This document shows positions 8,380 to 16,142 of a DNA stretch of 24,342 bases, one piece after another. Source of the DNA: an uncultured Bacteriovorax sp. (GTDB lineage Bacteria > Bdellovibrionota > Bacteriovoracia > Bacteriovoracales > Bacteriovoracaceae). The notes below the pieces were generated by a model. The model ran no database searches. It worked only from the letters and a program-made list of their open reading frames with translations, and was not told the origin of the DNA. The stretch covers positions 1 to 24,342 of the forward strand of contig CAMLKK010000037.1 in the NCBI GenBank assembly GCA_946480715.1, read 5' to 3'. Each line of letters begins with the position of its first letter. Positions within the stretch are counted from its first letter, which is position 1. The position numbers and the translations under genes were made by a program.

Positions 8380-9258
8380 ATGAAAGCACTTATGCTGGTT
8401 TTATCTCTTGTTTTTTACACACATTCTGCTCAAGCAGCAGAAAAGAAAATCTCAAAATACAAACGTGAGCCAGAGGTTTGTTTTCCTCAGTCTAATGAGA
8501 AATATCCTGCTGGTTTAAAAAGTATAAGCGGTATCTCTCAATACGACTTCAACGAGATCAGCGACAATGTTCAAAAACAAATGTCGTCTGAAGTGAAAAA
8601 AATTTTAGGCAAAGAACTTATTTTAGAAAAATTTTGGGAAGATTCAACGGTCGATGCTTATGCCACTAGAGATGACGCTAATAATGCAGTTATTGTTGTG
8701 CATGGTGGGCTGGCCAGACATCCCCAAATGACAAAAGATGCCTTTCTCCTCATTCTCTGTCACGAAGTAGGTCATCATCTTGGTGGAGCTCCTAAAATTC
8801 CGCGAGGCAATTCAGGACTTAGAAGTTGGTCTTCGGCCGAAGGTCAAGCTGATTACTTTGCTACGACAAAATGCCTTCCTCATTTTTTAAAGACAGATAA
8901 TGAGTACAAAGATCTAGAATCAGAAATAGATCCAACTCTATTTAAGACCGCACTCTCAAAATGTCGCGATAATAACTGTGCTCGCATTGCACTTGTTGGC
9001 CTGCAGGCAAGTTCCGTTTTTGCTTCTATGGTGGCGGGTACTCCGGAGCCCAAACTAAATCTTAACGACAATACAAAAGTTTCAAAAACACTTTTTAATC
9101 ATCCATCACCTCAATGCAGACTTGATACATTTTTGGCCGGAGCGAACTGTGACTCCGCTCAAGAAGTGCCGTTTGATTCAACTGATCCTAAAATTGGTGC
9201 ATGTATGAAAGAATCGGGGGAACGCCCGGCCTGTTGGTTTTCTAAGCAAAACTTTTAA
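8380..9258 (+). CDS. Secreted zinc metalloprotease (HEXXH, M48-like)
   Basis: The 292-residue product has a signal peptide with likely cleavage after AQA near residue 19. The zinc motif CHEVGHHLGG provides H128, E129 and H132. A downstream AEGQADYFA (E154, D158) fits the third ligand helix of gluzincins such as M48. The C-terminal half holds many cysteines, including the pairs KCRDNNC, QCRL...ANC and ACMK...ACW, which suggests a disulfide-stabilised exported domain. An exported protease of a predator or scavenger would attack envelope or periplasmic proteins; the substrate is unknown. CGGAGGA precedes the ATG at good spacing. No membrane segments are present beyond the signal, unlike HtpX-type M48 enzymes. 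Confidence 0.8.
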   Translation: MKALMLVLSLVFYTHSAQAAEKKISKYKREPEVCFPQSNEKYPAGLKSISGISQYDFNEISDNVQKQMSSEVKKILGKELILEKFWEDSTVDAYATRDDANNAVIVVHGGLARHPQMTKDAFLLILCHEVGHHLGGAPKIPRGNSGLRSWSSAEGQADYFATTKCLPHFLKTDNEYKDLESEIDPTLFKTALSKCRDNNCARIALVGLQASSVFASMVAGTPEPKLNLNDNTKVSKTLFNHPSPQCRLDTFLAGANCDSAQEVPFDSTDPKIGACMKESGERPACWFSKQNF

Positions 9259-9308
9259 CATCGACAAATAACTTTGAAATTTCAGTTTTTTCATTCACAA
9301 TTATCAGG

Positions 9309-10136
9309 ATGAAATATCATAAACTTCCAATCATAAAATCATCCGGGGAACTGGAATCTTTTTCAGCAAAAAAATTACAACGCTCGATTGAACGTGCTGG
9401 TTTGAAACCAAAATACTGTAAAGAAATCGCGGATGCAGTATCTTTGGGAGTCAAAGCGGGTACGAGTACACGCGATATTTATAATCGAACAATCAAGCTT
9501 GTTAAAAAGAAGTCCAACATAGCAGCGACTCACTACGCGCTTAAGAGATCACTTGCCGAATTAGGACCAACTGGCTACGAATTTGAATATTTTGTTTCCA
9601 AGTACTTTAATGAATTCGGCTATAAGACTTTTGTTGGCGTTGTTCTCCAAGGACAATTTGTTCGACATGAAGTTGATGTGATCGCTAGCAAACCTGATCA
9701 TCAAATCTACGTTGAGTGCAAATTTCATAATAATATTGGTGCTTACAACGATGTTAAAACTCCGCTTTATATTAAATCTCGTTGGGATGATCTCAAAAAT
9801 GGTCCTGACGGAAAATACTTAGATGGATATTACATAGCTAGTAACACGTCGTTCTCTAAAGATGCCATTGCTTTTGCTCAAGGGGTCGGTCTCAAACTTC
9901 TAGGAGTGAACGCACCTGAAGGTGAATCGTTTCTAGAAAAAATTAAAAAATTAAAACTTTACCCTATTACTTCTCTCAGAAGACTTAAAAAAATTCATCA
10001 AAAAGAGCTTCTCTTAAAAAAGATTATTCTCTGTAAAGATTTGCTTAATGAGAAAAAGACATTGTTAAAAATGGGTCTTACTGAAAGCGAGATCAACAAT
10101 ATTTTCAAAGACATTAATAAATTACTAATTCGTTAG
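9309..10136 (+). CDS. ATP-cone / restriction-endonuclease-like fusion
   Basis: The product is 275 residues and cytoplasmic. Residues about 5-90 match an ATP-cone domain: IIKSSGELESFSAKKLQRSIERAG, then TSTRDIYNRTIKLVKK, then THYALKRSLAELGPTG. This nucleotide-sensing module is best known from ribonucleotide reductases and NrdR. Residues about 88-200 have a PD-(D/E)XK pattern: GYEFEYFVSKYF (E91/E93), HEVDVIA (D123) and YVECKFHNN (E136, K138), as in Mrr-type endonuclease domains. The C-terminal 70 residues are Lys/Leu-rich helices. The arrangement suggests a nuclease gated by ATP or dATP, which is an inference. The gene is 11 bp upstream of a beta-CASP nuclease gene in the same orientation, so the two likely form an operon. 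Confidence 0.75.
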   Translation: MKYHKLPIIKSSGELESFSAKKLQRSIERAGLKPKYCKEIADAVSLGVKAGTSTRDIYNRTIKLVKKKSNIAATHYALKRSLAELGPTGYEFEYFVSKYFNEFGYKTFVGVVLQGQFVRHEVDVIASKPDHQIYVECKFHNNIGAYNDVKTPLYIKSRWDDLKNGPDGKYLDGYYIASNTSFSKDAIAFAQGVGLKLLGVNAPEGESFLEKIKKLKLYPITSLRRLKKIHQKELLLKKIILCKDLLNEKKTLLKMGLTESEINNIFKDINKLLIR

Positions 10137-10147
10137 GATGGGCCAAT

Positions 10148-11464
10148 ATGCAAATTTCATTTTTGGGTGCTACAGATGAAGTAACAGGCTCTATGACGTT
10201 GATAGAGACCGCTGAAGGGAAAATGCTCATTGACTCTGGGCTTTATCAAGGTGAACAACCTACAGTCAGTAAAAACTTTCGCTCTCTTCCTTTTGATCCG
10301 AAAAGTATTTCTGCACTTATTCTCACTCATGCTCATCTCGATCATTCAGGACATATCCCACGTCTCATAAAGTTAGGATTCAGAGGTAAAATTTTTTGTA
10401 CAAGACCTACGGCTAAACTCGCTCGCATTATCATGGCCGATAGTGCTCGACTGATGGAAAAATCTGAGAATCCTTCCTTGAATCATTTTTATGCTACAGA
10501 AGATGTTGTCGTCGTAACCTCTCTCCTCAAAATGAAGAAGTTTTACGAAGAGTTTGAAGTTCTGGGAATGAAAGTTCATTTATTTCCAGCTGGTCATATT
10601 CTTGGAGCTGCTAGTGTTCATTTAAGCCACAACAATAAGACCATCATTTTTTCAGGTGATTTGGGAAGAAGAAACGATCCGCTTATCCAAATTGGTGACA
10701 AGTGCCCTCCAGGAGATGTTGTCGTAATGGAATCAACATATGGTGCGAAAGTTAGACGCGGAAATCTTAACGAAGATCTTCAAAATTTTATCAAAAAAAT
10801 AAAAAATGAATCTCGAGTTGGCCTCATCGCTAGTTTTGCAGTCGCCAGAGCACAGCTATTAATCGTTCTTCTCCACCAATACTTCAAGGAACATCCTGAA
10901 GATAAAGTACGTTTTGTCATTGATGGACCTATGATGACTGAAGCCAACAATGTCTATAAAGAATTTGCTCATGATACAAATCTCGAACTGGATTTAAAAG
11001 AAGCACTGGAGAATGTTGAAAATATTGATCACGTAAATGAATGGGAATCCATCAGCAAAAAGTCCGGTCCCCTCATCGTTATTGCTTCAAGTGGAATGGT
11101 AACGGGGGGTAAAATTTGGAGATATCTTGAGAACTGGCAGAACGACTCAAACGCTTTACTTTTTCTTCCTGGCTATCAAGGAGAAGGCACACCAGGTAAA
11201 GCACTTAGCGAAGGAGTCAGATCAATCCAAGATGCTCAAGGCAAAAGCATAACCTGGAGTGGTGAAATAATGACAAGCGAAGCTTTTTCCTCACATGCTG
11301 ATCAAAGTGAACTGCTTGTCTGGTTAGAAAACGTAAATAAAGATTCCCAAATATTACTCAATCATGGTGAAGCAACTGCTAAGGTCGCTCTCAAGAAGAA
11401 ACTGAATGAGATCGGTTTTTTAAATGTAACAATTTGTGGTGCTACACCATTTCATGTTGAATAG
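10148..11464 (+). CDS. Beta-CASP metallo-beta-lactamase RNase-like protein
   Basis: The product is 438 residues and cytoplasmic. The MBL core has THAHLDHSGHI (H61, H63, D65, H66), which binds two zinc ions, then PAGHILGAA and FSGDLGRR. The beta-CASP insertion is marked by VVMESTYGA, ASSGMVTGG and SEAFSSHADQ. The end, ILLNHGEATAKVALKKKL, is the RNA-specificity motif of the KH-less bacterial branch (YSH1/CPSF73-like). Members cleave RNA as exo- or endonucleases. The length fits that branch. It follows the ATP-cone nuclease gene closely, and I recall this pairing from other genomes, so a joint role in nucleic-acid turnover is plausible. No export signal is present. Confidence 0.88.
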   Translation: MQISFLGATDEVTGSMTLIETAEGKMLIDSGLYQGEQPTVSKNFRSLPFDPKSISALILTHAHLDHSGHIPRLIKLGFRGKIFCTRPTAKLARIIMADSARLMEKSENPSLNHFYATEDVVVVTSLLKMKKFYEEFEVLGMKVHLFPAGHILGAASVHLSHNNKTIIFSGDLGRRNDPLIQIGDKCPPGDVVVMESTYGAKVRRGNLNEDLQNFIKKIKNESRVGLIASFAVARAQLLIVLLHQYFKEHPEDKVRFVIDGPMMTEANNVYKEFAHDTNLELDLKEALENVENIDHVNEWESISKKSGPLIVIASSGMVTGGKIWRYLENWQNDSNALLFLPGYQGEGTPGKALSEGVRSIQDAQGKSITWSGEIMTSEAFSSHADQSELLVWLENVNKDSQILLNHGEATAKVALKKKLNEIGFLNVTICGATPFHVE

Positions 11465-11534
11465 AAACCGTTGATCTTCTCTGCGTATCGTAGCTCCCAT
11501 CATTGTGCCATATGCTCAATGGTGAGGTTCAACT

Positions 11535-11930
11535 ATGACGAAAAAAGGCAATCTCCTTATTATTGAAGATGAAATTTCACTCGCTACCAACTTGAGTAGT
11601 ATGCTCGAAACACGAGTTGATCATATTTATGTAGCAAATGATGGGATCAACGGATTAACCATTCTCAACCGAGAACCTATTCATTGTGTGATCTGTGATG
11701 TTTACATGCCAGAGATGACTGGCATTGAAGTTATTAGAAGAGCTCGGGAAAATGGCCATGAAATGCCTTTTATTTTTTTTACGGCCTTCGCATTGGATGA
11801 GATCAGAGATGAAATCTCAAGATTTTCCAATTCATTCTTTTTAGTTAAGCCCGATATTGAAGGACTGATTTTGATGACAGACAAAATGTTAAAAAGAGGT
11901 TTTGAAGATTTGAAGGATAATTACTCATGA
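11535..11930 (+). CDS. Single-domain response regulator (CheY-like receiver)
   Basis: A 131-residue receiver domain without an output domain. The phospho-acceptor is D55 (VICDVYMPEMTG), the acidic pair is E11/D12, the switch residue is T83 (IFFTAF) and the conserved lysine is K105 (LVKP). These are all the residues needed for phosphorylation and signalling. GAGG lies 8 nt before the ATG. Its stop codon overlaps the start of the LOV-domain gene (ATGA), so the two proteins are made together and probably act in one pathway: the LOV protein may sense light and change the state or partners of the receiver. No histidine kinase lies nearby, so the phosphodonor must be elsewhere. Confidence 0.9.
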   Translation: MTKKGNLLIIEDEISLATNLSSMLETRVDHIYVANDGINGLTILNREPIHCVICDVYMPEMTGIEVIRRARENGHEMPFIFFTAFALDEIRDEISRFSNSFFLVKPDIEGLILMTDKMLKRGFEDLKDNYS

Positions 11931-12472
11931 TGTTTTCACAATTCATTCAAGAGTACGGAAATGCTTATGATCATCCCATCACATTAGTAAATGTTAAACT
12001 AAGTGAACAGCCGCTATTGTATGTCAATAATGCATTCTTGGGGATGACCAACTATAACACTCCCGAGGTGATTGGTAAAAACTGTCGGTTTCTTCAAGGT
12101 GAAAAAACTGATAAAGATTCAGTTGCTCGCATACGAAAAACGATCGATGAGTTCCAACCACTCTCTCAAGATTTGATAAATTACAAGAAAACAGGTGAGC
12201 TCTTTTATAATCGAATAGTCCTTTTGCCTTTCAAAGAGGAAGATAATTGCTATTTCATTGGTCTTCAGCATGAGATTACCGAAGCTATGTTTAAACCGGA
12301 AAATAAAATCAGCAAGTACGTTCTTTTTGATCGTCTCATGAATCCCCTTACTGTGCTCTCTTCTGCCATTAGAATAGAGCTCAAGAAGCAAGATCATGTG
12401 AACATTTCACGAATCAAAACTGATTACATGCAGACATTCAAGTCCATTCGTGATTTCATTCTCAGTGTCTAA
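11927..12472 (+). CDS. LOV blue-light photoreceptor with short DHp-like tail
   Basis: The product is 181 residues. Residues about 10-120 form a LOV-type PAS domain that binds flavin. The signature GKNCRFLQG has the photoactive cysteine C53, while N85 (INYKK), N95 (FYNRI) and Q114 (GLQHE) are the flavin-contacting Asn, Asn and Gln. All key residues are present, so a covalent blue-light photocycle is expected. The last 50 residues are helical. Within them, FDRLMNPLTVLSSAIR resembles the histidine-kinase dimerisation helix HELRNPLTVI, but with Asp in place of the His, and no ATPase domain follows. The start overlaps the receiver gene by 4 bp; ATG 11930 is an alternative. Light control of a partner protein is inferred. 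Confidence 0.85.
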   Translation: MMFSQFIQEYGNAYDHPITLVNVKLSEQPLLYVNNAFLGMTNYNTPEVIGKNCRFLQGEKTDKDSVARIRKTIDEFQPLSQDLINYKKTGELFYNRIVLLPFKEEDNCYFIGLQHEITEAMFKPENKISKYVLFDRLMNPLTVLSSAIRIELKKQDHVNISRIKTDYMQTFKSIRDFILSV

Positions 12473-12477
12473 ATTCT

Positions 12478-12495
12478 AGACAGCTGTCTGTCCCG
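12478..12495. promoter_or_regulatory. AGACAGCTGTCT palindrome abutting a TGTCCCG motif
   Basis: A perfect 12-bp palindrome (12478-12489) shares its last T with TGTCCCG (12489-12495), the heptamer repeated in other intergenic gaps of this window. A GC-rich stretch (CCCGCGGCCGGG, 12492-12503) follows. The site is about 65 bp upstream of the papain-like protease start. It is probably regulatory; here the heptamer has no clear partner at the 9-bp spacing. Confidence 0.45.
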
Positions 12496-12559
12496 CGGCC
12501 GGGCAATCCTTTAAAATGATGTTCAAAATACGGGTATGTTCATTGCAAATAAGCTCATT

Positions 12560-14023
12560 ATGAAAAATCTCATTCTTATATCACTTGTTTCATTTTCAGC
12601 TAGCTTTGCTGCTGAATCAGGTCCCTATGCTACAAATGCGATCGCGGTTGTTAACACTGCTGTCATAAAAATAGAGACACCAGCATACAAACCAACTCCA
12701 TTTGAAATTGCATCCAGCATGTTTACAAGTGCTAATGAGAATTCTTATCACTTCAATAACTCAGAAGAGATTGAAAAATTTGTTGATTATGTAAAAACTA
12801 ATAAACTTGAAGGTCAATTTAAAGAAAGAATGTCTCGCGATATTCCTTCAATGAGAAACCGTGTAAAATATGATATCGAATGGAACACCTTTAAATATTT
12901 TACAAATACAAACGGTGTGGGACTACTAGACCTGAATGAATTTCTCTCAATAAAAAACAAACTCATTGAATTACAAAAATTACGATTTCAAAAAAATAAG
13001 AATGCGAACTGGGCCAAAGAAGATCTTTTAGTAATCGAACGATTTGAAAAAAAATATAAAGAAGTTCGTGAAGCCACAATTTCGCGTAACAGAGAAAATT
13101 GTCAAGATTCTGTTGATTGGGACAAGCTCTTTTCTCCGCGAAAAGGACAAACAGATACGGGATGGTGTTATGCTTTTGGATATGCCGATTATCTAGAAGC
13201 TAGTTATGGGCAATCTGTTTCAGCGGCTGATCTCGTTCTTCAGTATCGCCTGTATCGTATGAAAGAAGAACGTGATTCTTATAATAGGACTGCTCCTCTC
13301 TACAATAGACCGCTTCTTTCCGAAGATCATTTCATCCCAGTCGATTATATTTATAAAGGTGGCGAGTATTATCGAATTGCACGCAAGAAATCGGAGCTTT
13401 CACTTTGCTCTGAAAATGATTTACGTTCTGAAGCTAGAGATAAAAAAGGGCAACCAGTTGCGATGGGACTGATTATCGACTGGATTAATGAACTGGGATT
13501 AAAGTTCTATAAGGGAAAAATCGCGAAAGATGAAGTCGTTCAAAAACTAAATGCGTTCGATTACAAACAAATTTTTCCCAATGCGAATATTGAAAGTACA
13601 CTTCAAAAGATGGGTGAAAATAAAGATCTCTATATTTTATTGGCAGAAGAAACGTGTCAAAGCAAACGTTTTACAATTGTGAATGATAAAAGTGATTATG
13701 TTCCCCAGGGGTATGGCTTTGAACACAGTCTAGATAGATCGCTTGATAAGGTGACTGAAATTCTGGCAACTGGACCAGCACTAGTGAGCCTTAACGACAA
13801 TTTTCTATGGAAAGAAAATATCTGGGGAAAAGGTAAACTCTCCAACCACATTCTCCTCATTACTGGCAAACGCTGGAATGAGGAAACAAAACATTGTGAA
13901 TTGAAAATCAGAAATTCTCAGACTACATATGCCGACAAAGAAGAAAAGGTTTGGTATCAAGACACCGAAATCATGCGAAATGTGAATGAGATTTATATTA
14001 AATCCCTTCTGGCAAAACCATAG
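12560..14023 (+). CDS. Secreted papain-like (C1-type) cysteine protease
   Basis: The 487-residue product has a signal peptide ending near ASFA (residue 17). A long N-terminal region of about 180 residues may be a propeptide. The catalytic set of the papain fold then appears: KGQTDTGWCYAFGYAD with oxyanion Q197 and nucleophile C203, LSNHILLITG with H430, and KIRNS with N452. The Q-x5-C-x-AF spacing is typical. The core between Cys and His is longer than in papain and holds extra cysteines. It is an exported protease with unknown substrate. I chose ATG 12560 because it opens directly on the signal peptide; 12536 adds eight residues before it. It carries a TGTCCCG element upstream and ends 2 bp from the convergent neighbour. 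Confidence 0.75.
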   Translation: MKNLILISLVSFSASFAAESGPYATNAIAVVNTAVIKIETPAYKPTPFEIASSMFTSANENSYHFNNSEEIEKFVDYVKTNKLEGQFKERMSRDIPSMRNRVKYDIEWNTFKYFTNTNGVGLLDLNEFLSIKNKLIELQKLRFQKNKNANWAKEDLLVIERFEKKYKEVREATISRNRENCQDSVDWDKLFSPRKGQTDTGWCYAFGYADYLEASYGQSVSAADLVLQYRLYRMKEERDSYNRTAPLYNRPLLSEDHFIPVDYIYKGGEYYRIARKKSELSLCSENDLRSEARDKKGQPVAMGLIIDWINELGLKFYKGKIAKDEVVQKLNAFDYKQIFPNANIESTLQKMGENKDLYILLAEETCQSKRFTIVNDKSDYVPQGYGFEHSLDRSLDKVTEILATGPALVSLNDNFLWKENIWGKGKLSNHILLITGKRWNEETKHCELKIRNSQTTYADKEEKVWYQDTEIMRNVNEIYIKSLLAKP

Positions 14024-14025
14024 TT

Positions 14026-14775
14026 TCAGCCAAATAGTTTTCGCCATCCGATTTTAAGAAAATAATAATGTTCATCTTCTTCAACGAGAGTATGAAACTT
14101 TTTGAAAATGACGGCCGCTTTGGATTTTTCTTCATCGAGATCTAATGGCAGAATGTCTCTTCCGTGTGATCCACTCAATCCCTTCCTTGTTGGTGGAACT
14201 ATCCCGGCATATTTTTTTCCTCCCGCGTGATTGGCGTAGCGACGTGAACGGGTATGGCCCATTTCAAGAAATTTTCTGGCCATATCCATCCCCACAAAGT
14301 CTTCTTTCTTTTTATAATCAAGAAAGATGGAAAAGATCGCCTCGGCTGATTTTTTTGCTATATCCGCTGTTTTGAAGCGCCAGTGAGGAAGCAATTCTGA
14401 CTTGTAGGGTTCAACCAATAGAACTCCTTGCTCTTTCTTTCCTACTTTATAAAGCTCCGGCCGTTTTCTTAAATCTAAATTTTTATAGTCTAAGGTGTAG
14501 TCAAAAAAACGAGATCGATAGATGAGCTCCTCTTCTTTTAAACGTAACCTTATAGGACCCTTTACATGAGGACCTTCGACTACTTTTCCTTTTTGAGTAA
14601 TTTCTATTTTATTTTTCCGAACTAAATCCCAAGCAGCAGCGCGAACACTTTCCATTTTATCCTTAATTTTTTTTTGATCATCAGGAAGGACTTCGCTAGG
14701 GCAAATGGTTGCACCGGGCTTACGGTTATAAAGAAGTCTTAAAATTTTATGAGAGTAGAATTCATTTGAGGCCAT
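14026..14775 (-). CDS. DUF3253-DUF4385 fusion protein
   Basis: The product is 249 residues and cytoplasmic, made of two domains usually seen as separate proteins. Residues about 5-78 match DUF3253, a winged-helix-like module: ILRLLYNRKPGATICPSEVLP, RAAAWDLVRKNKIEITQKGK, GPIRLRL. Residues about 88-230 match DUF4385: FFDYTLDYKNLDLRKRPELY, EQGVLLVEPYKSELLPHWRF, DFVGMDMARKFLEMGHTRSRRYANHAGGKKY. Family assignment is from memory of these conserved strings. Neither domain has a firm biochemical role. The winged helix may bind nucleic acid, and the second domain is rich in conserved Arg, Lys and His. The gene is 14 bp downstream of the Fic gene on the same strand, so it may be the last gene of that operon. 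Confidence 0.7.
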   Translation of the reverse strand: MASNEFYSHKILRLLYNRKPGATICPSEVLPDDQKKIKDKMESVRAAAWDLVRKNKIEITQKGKVVEGPHVKGPIRLRLKEEELIYRSRFFDYTLDYKNLDLRKRPELYKVGKKEQGVLLVEPYKSELLPHWRFKTADIAKKSAEAIFSIFLDYKKKEDFVGMDMARKFLEMGHTRSRRYANHAGGKKYAGIVPPTRKGLSGSHGRDILPLDLDEEKSKAAVIFKKFHTLVEEDEHYYFLKIGWRKLFG

Positions 14776-14789
14776 GCCTTACTATAAAC

Positions 14790-15455
14790 TTAAAGCGAGA
14801 GTAATGAAAATGAATTGCTCATTCCAACGAACGTCGATTGTAGTGCGTCTTCAAAACTAAAATTTTCACGTATTTCAGGCATCGCTGCAAATTGGCCTTG
14901 AAAAGGATTTTTAAAAACTAAGGGAGGAAAATTGAATTTGATTAACCATGCATCACTCAAAGTTTGTGCTGTTCGTCCGTTGCCATCCAGAAATGGATGT
15001 AAGGATACTAACCAATAACGGAGCATCGTACTTGCAATAAGCGGATGATGGTCTTCAAGATTTGGAAGAATATGGTTTTTGAATGTGTTCAACAAAAAAG
15101 TTTTTTGTTCATTATCGATGAATGCTACCCCACCAGCATAAATATCTGACTCTCGCTCACACCGATTATTTGGATGACCAGTGATGATGGAATTAAGTTC
15201 GACAATAAAGCTCCAATCCCAATTCATGGAGAGATTTGTCATAATCATCTGTTGAGCAAGATTCCAATTAGCGAGATCAAATGCCGTTTTTCTTTGTAAT
15301 GAATTAGAGCTCATCATTCGCGCATGTGAAACAAGAGCGAACTTGCTTCCATGATCAATTTGATCATTTTCAAGAAATTGAAGTTTCAGCTCATCGAAAT
15401 AGGCCAAAACTTCAACTGTCTTCGAATTGGGGAGAAATTCACTTGATAGCTGCAT
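14790..15455 (-). CDS. Fic-domain protein (AMP-transferase family)
   Basis: A 221-residue protein carrying the Fic core HPFLDGNGRTAQ: H153 as catalytic base, D157 for metal and N159/R161 for phosphate binding. The second Arg of the usual HPFx(D/E)GNGRxxR is Gln164 here. The beta-hairpin flap that docks targets is probably around GGVAFID (108-114). Fic enzymes usually transfer AMP from ATP to a hydroxyl of a target protein. The N-terminal helix has SSNSLQRK, not the inhibitory (S/T)xxxE(G/N) motif, so I see no built-in or adjacent antitoxin. The ATG directly follows the TAA of the secreted-protein gene upstream, with no Shine-Dalgarno, implying translational coupling. There is no export signal, so a cytoplasmic target or another secretion route is possible. 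Confidence 0.8.
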   Translation of the reverse strand: MQLSSEFLPNSKTVEVLAYFDELKLQFLENDQIDHGSKFALVSHARMMSSNSLQRKTAFDLANWNLAQQMIMTNLSMNWDWSFIVELNSIITGHPNNRCERESDIYAGGVAFIDNEQKTFLLNTFKNHILPNLEDHHPLIASTMLRYWLVSLHPFLDGNGRTAQTLSDAWLIKFNFPPLVFKNPFQGQFAAMPEIRENFSFEDALQSTFVGMSNSFSLLSL

Positions 15456-16016
15456 TTATTTTGTTAAAAGAAAATCAGCATCAAAATGAACATGAATTCG
15501 ATCTTTTTTAAATTCATTTTCCGTATAATGAATGATTGGTAAATTCACTGTGTAATGAATTTCTTTTTTAGGATTTTGTTCATCAAAACTTATATGCACG
15601 AAACCTGGTGATTCAAATCCGCAGTTTAATGTAGAAGAACAACTCCAAAGAACGTATGATTTATGATCTGCTGAAGCTCCACGCAGCTCCATATACCAGC
15701 CCCCATCATCACTCTCTTGCAATTCAAATTCTTTGAATTCAGAACCATCTTTATTAAAAAGTTGAAATTGAATCAAATGGGTAACTTTTCCAAAATTCAA
15801 ATCTTCTAGCTTGAATCCTTCCTTCGTTAAAGTAATGACCGCATATACTTCGGAACTTTTTGACGTGAAAGGGTTATTCACATGAAAAAGTGGAGTTTGA
15901 AAAGACTTCGTATTTGTTGTTGAGGCCTGATTAAGTATTGTTTCGGCCTGTGCAAATGATTGCGGAGTAATTGTTGTGGCGAGCATAAGAGTTGAGAGCA
16001 TAACTTCTTTTTTCAC
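15456..16016 (-). CDS. Secreted protein of unknown function (GTG start)
   Basis: The product is 186 residues. It starts at GTG 16016, a choice decided by AAGGAGG five nt upstream. A signal peptide follows, with cleavage likely after SFAQA near residues 20-24. The mature protein is beta-rich, with many aromatic and acidic residues and two close cysteines (WSCSSTLNCGF) that may form a disulfide. I recognise no family. The gene immediately precedes the Fic gene, with the stop and the next ATG touching, and it is divergent from a LysR regulator. That regulator is the obvious candidate for controlling this operon. A link between the exported protein and Fic (for example delivery or target) is only speculation. 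Confidence 0.65.
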   Translation of the reverse strand: MKKEVMLSTLMLATTITPQSFAQAETILNQASTTNTKSFQTPLFHVNNPFTSKSSEVYAVITLTKEGFKLEDLNFGKVTHLIQFQLFNKDGSEFKEFELQESDDGGWYMELRGASADHKSYVLWSCSSTLNCGFESPGFVHISFDEQNPKKEIHYTVNLPIIHYTENEFKKDRIHVHFDADFLLTK

Positions 16017-16095
16017 AAAGGCCTCCTTGAATGTTGATGAGGTCTATTTACCTAATTTTCAGGCACCTTTAAAATACTATTCACTTATGGTATTT

Positions 16096-16105
16096 ATAAC
16101 GTTAT
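16096..16105. promoter_or_regulatory. Palindrome in LysR/secreted-protein divergent promoter region
   Basis: ATAACGTTAT is a perfect 10-bp palindrome inside an AT-rich stretch (16060-16140) that separates the LysR gene from the divergent secreted-protein/Fic operon. An outer ATAC...GTAT pair lies just to its left. LysR-type regulators commonly bind such dyads in the shared promoter. The site is inferred. Confidence 0.4.
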
Positions 16106-16142
16106 GGAATAATAAATTATCATTAATGCCTGGGTGCTATAA

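Noticed and set aside
9275..9284. TGAAATTTCA followed by Ts as a terminator after the metalloprotease
   Set aside because: The palindrome has no loop and is AT-only at its centre; the stem would be too weak.
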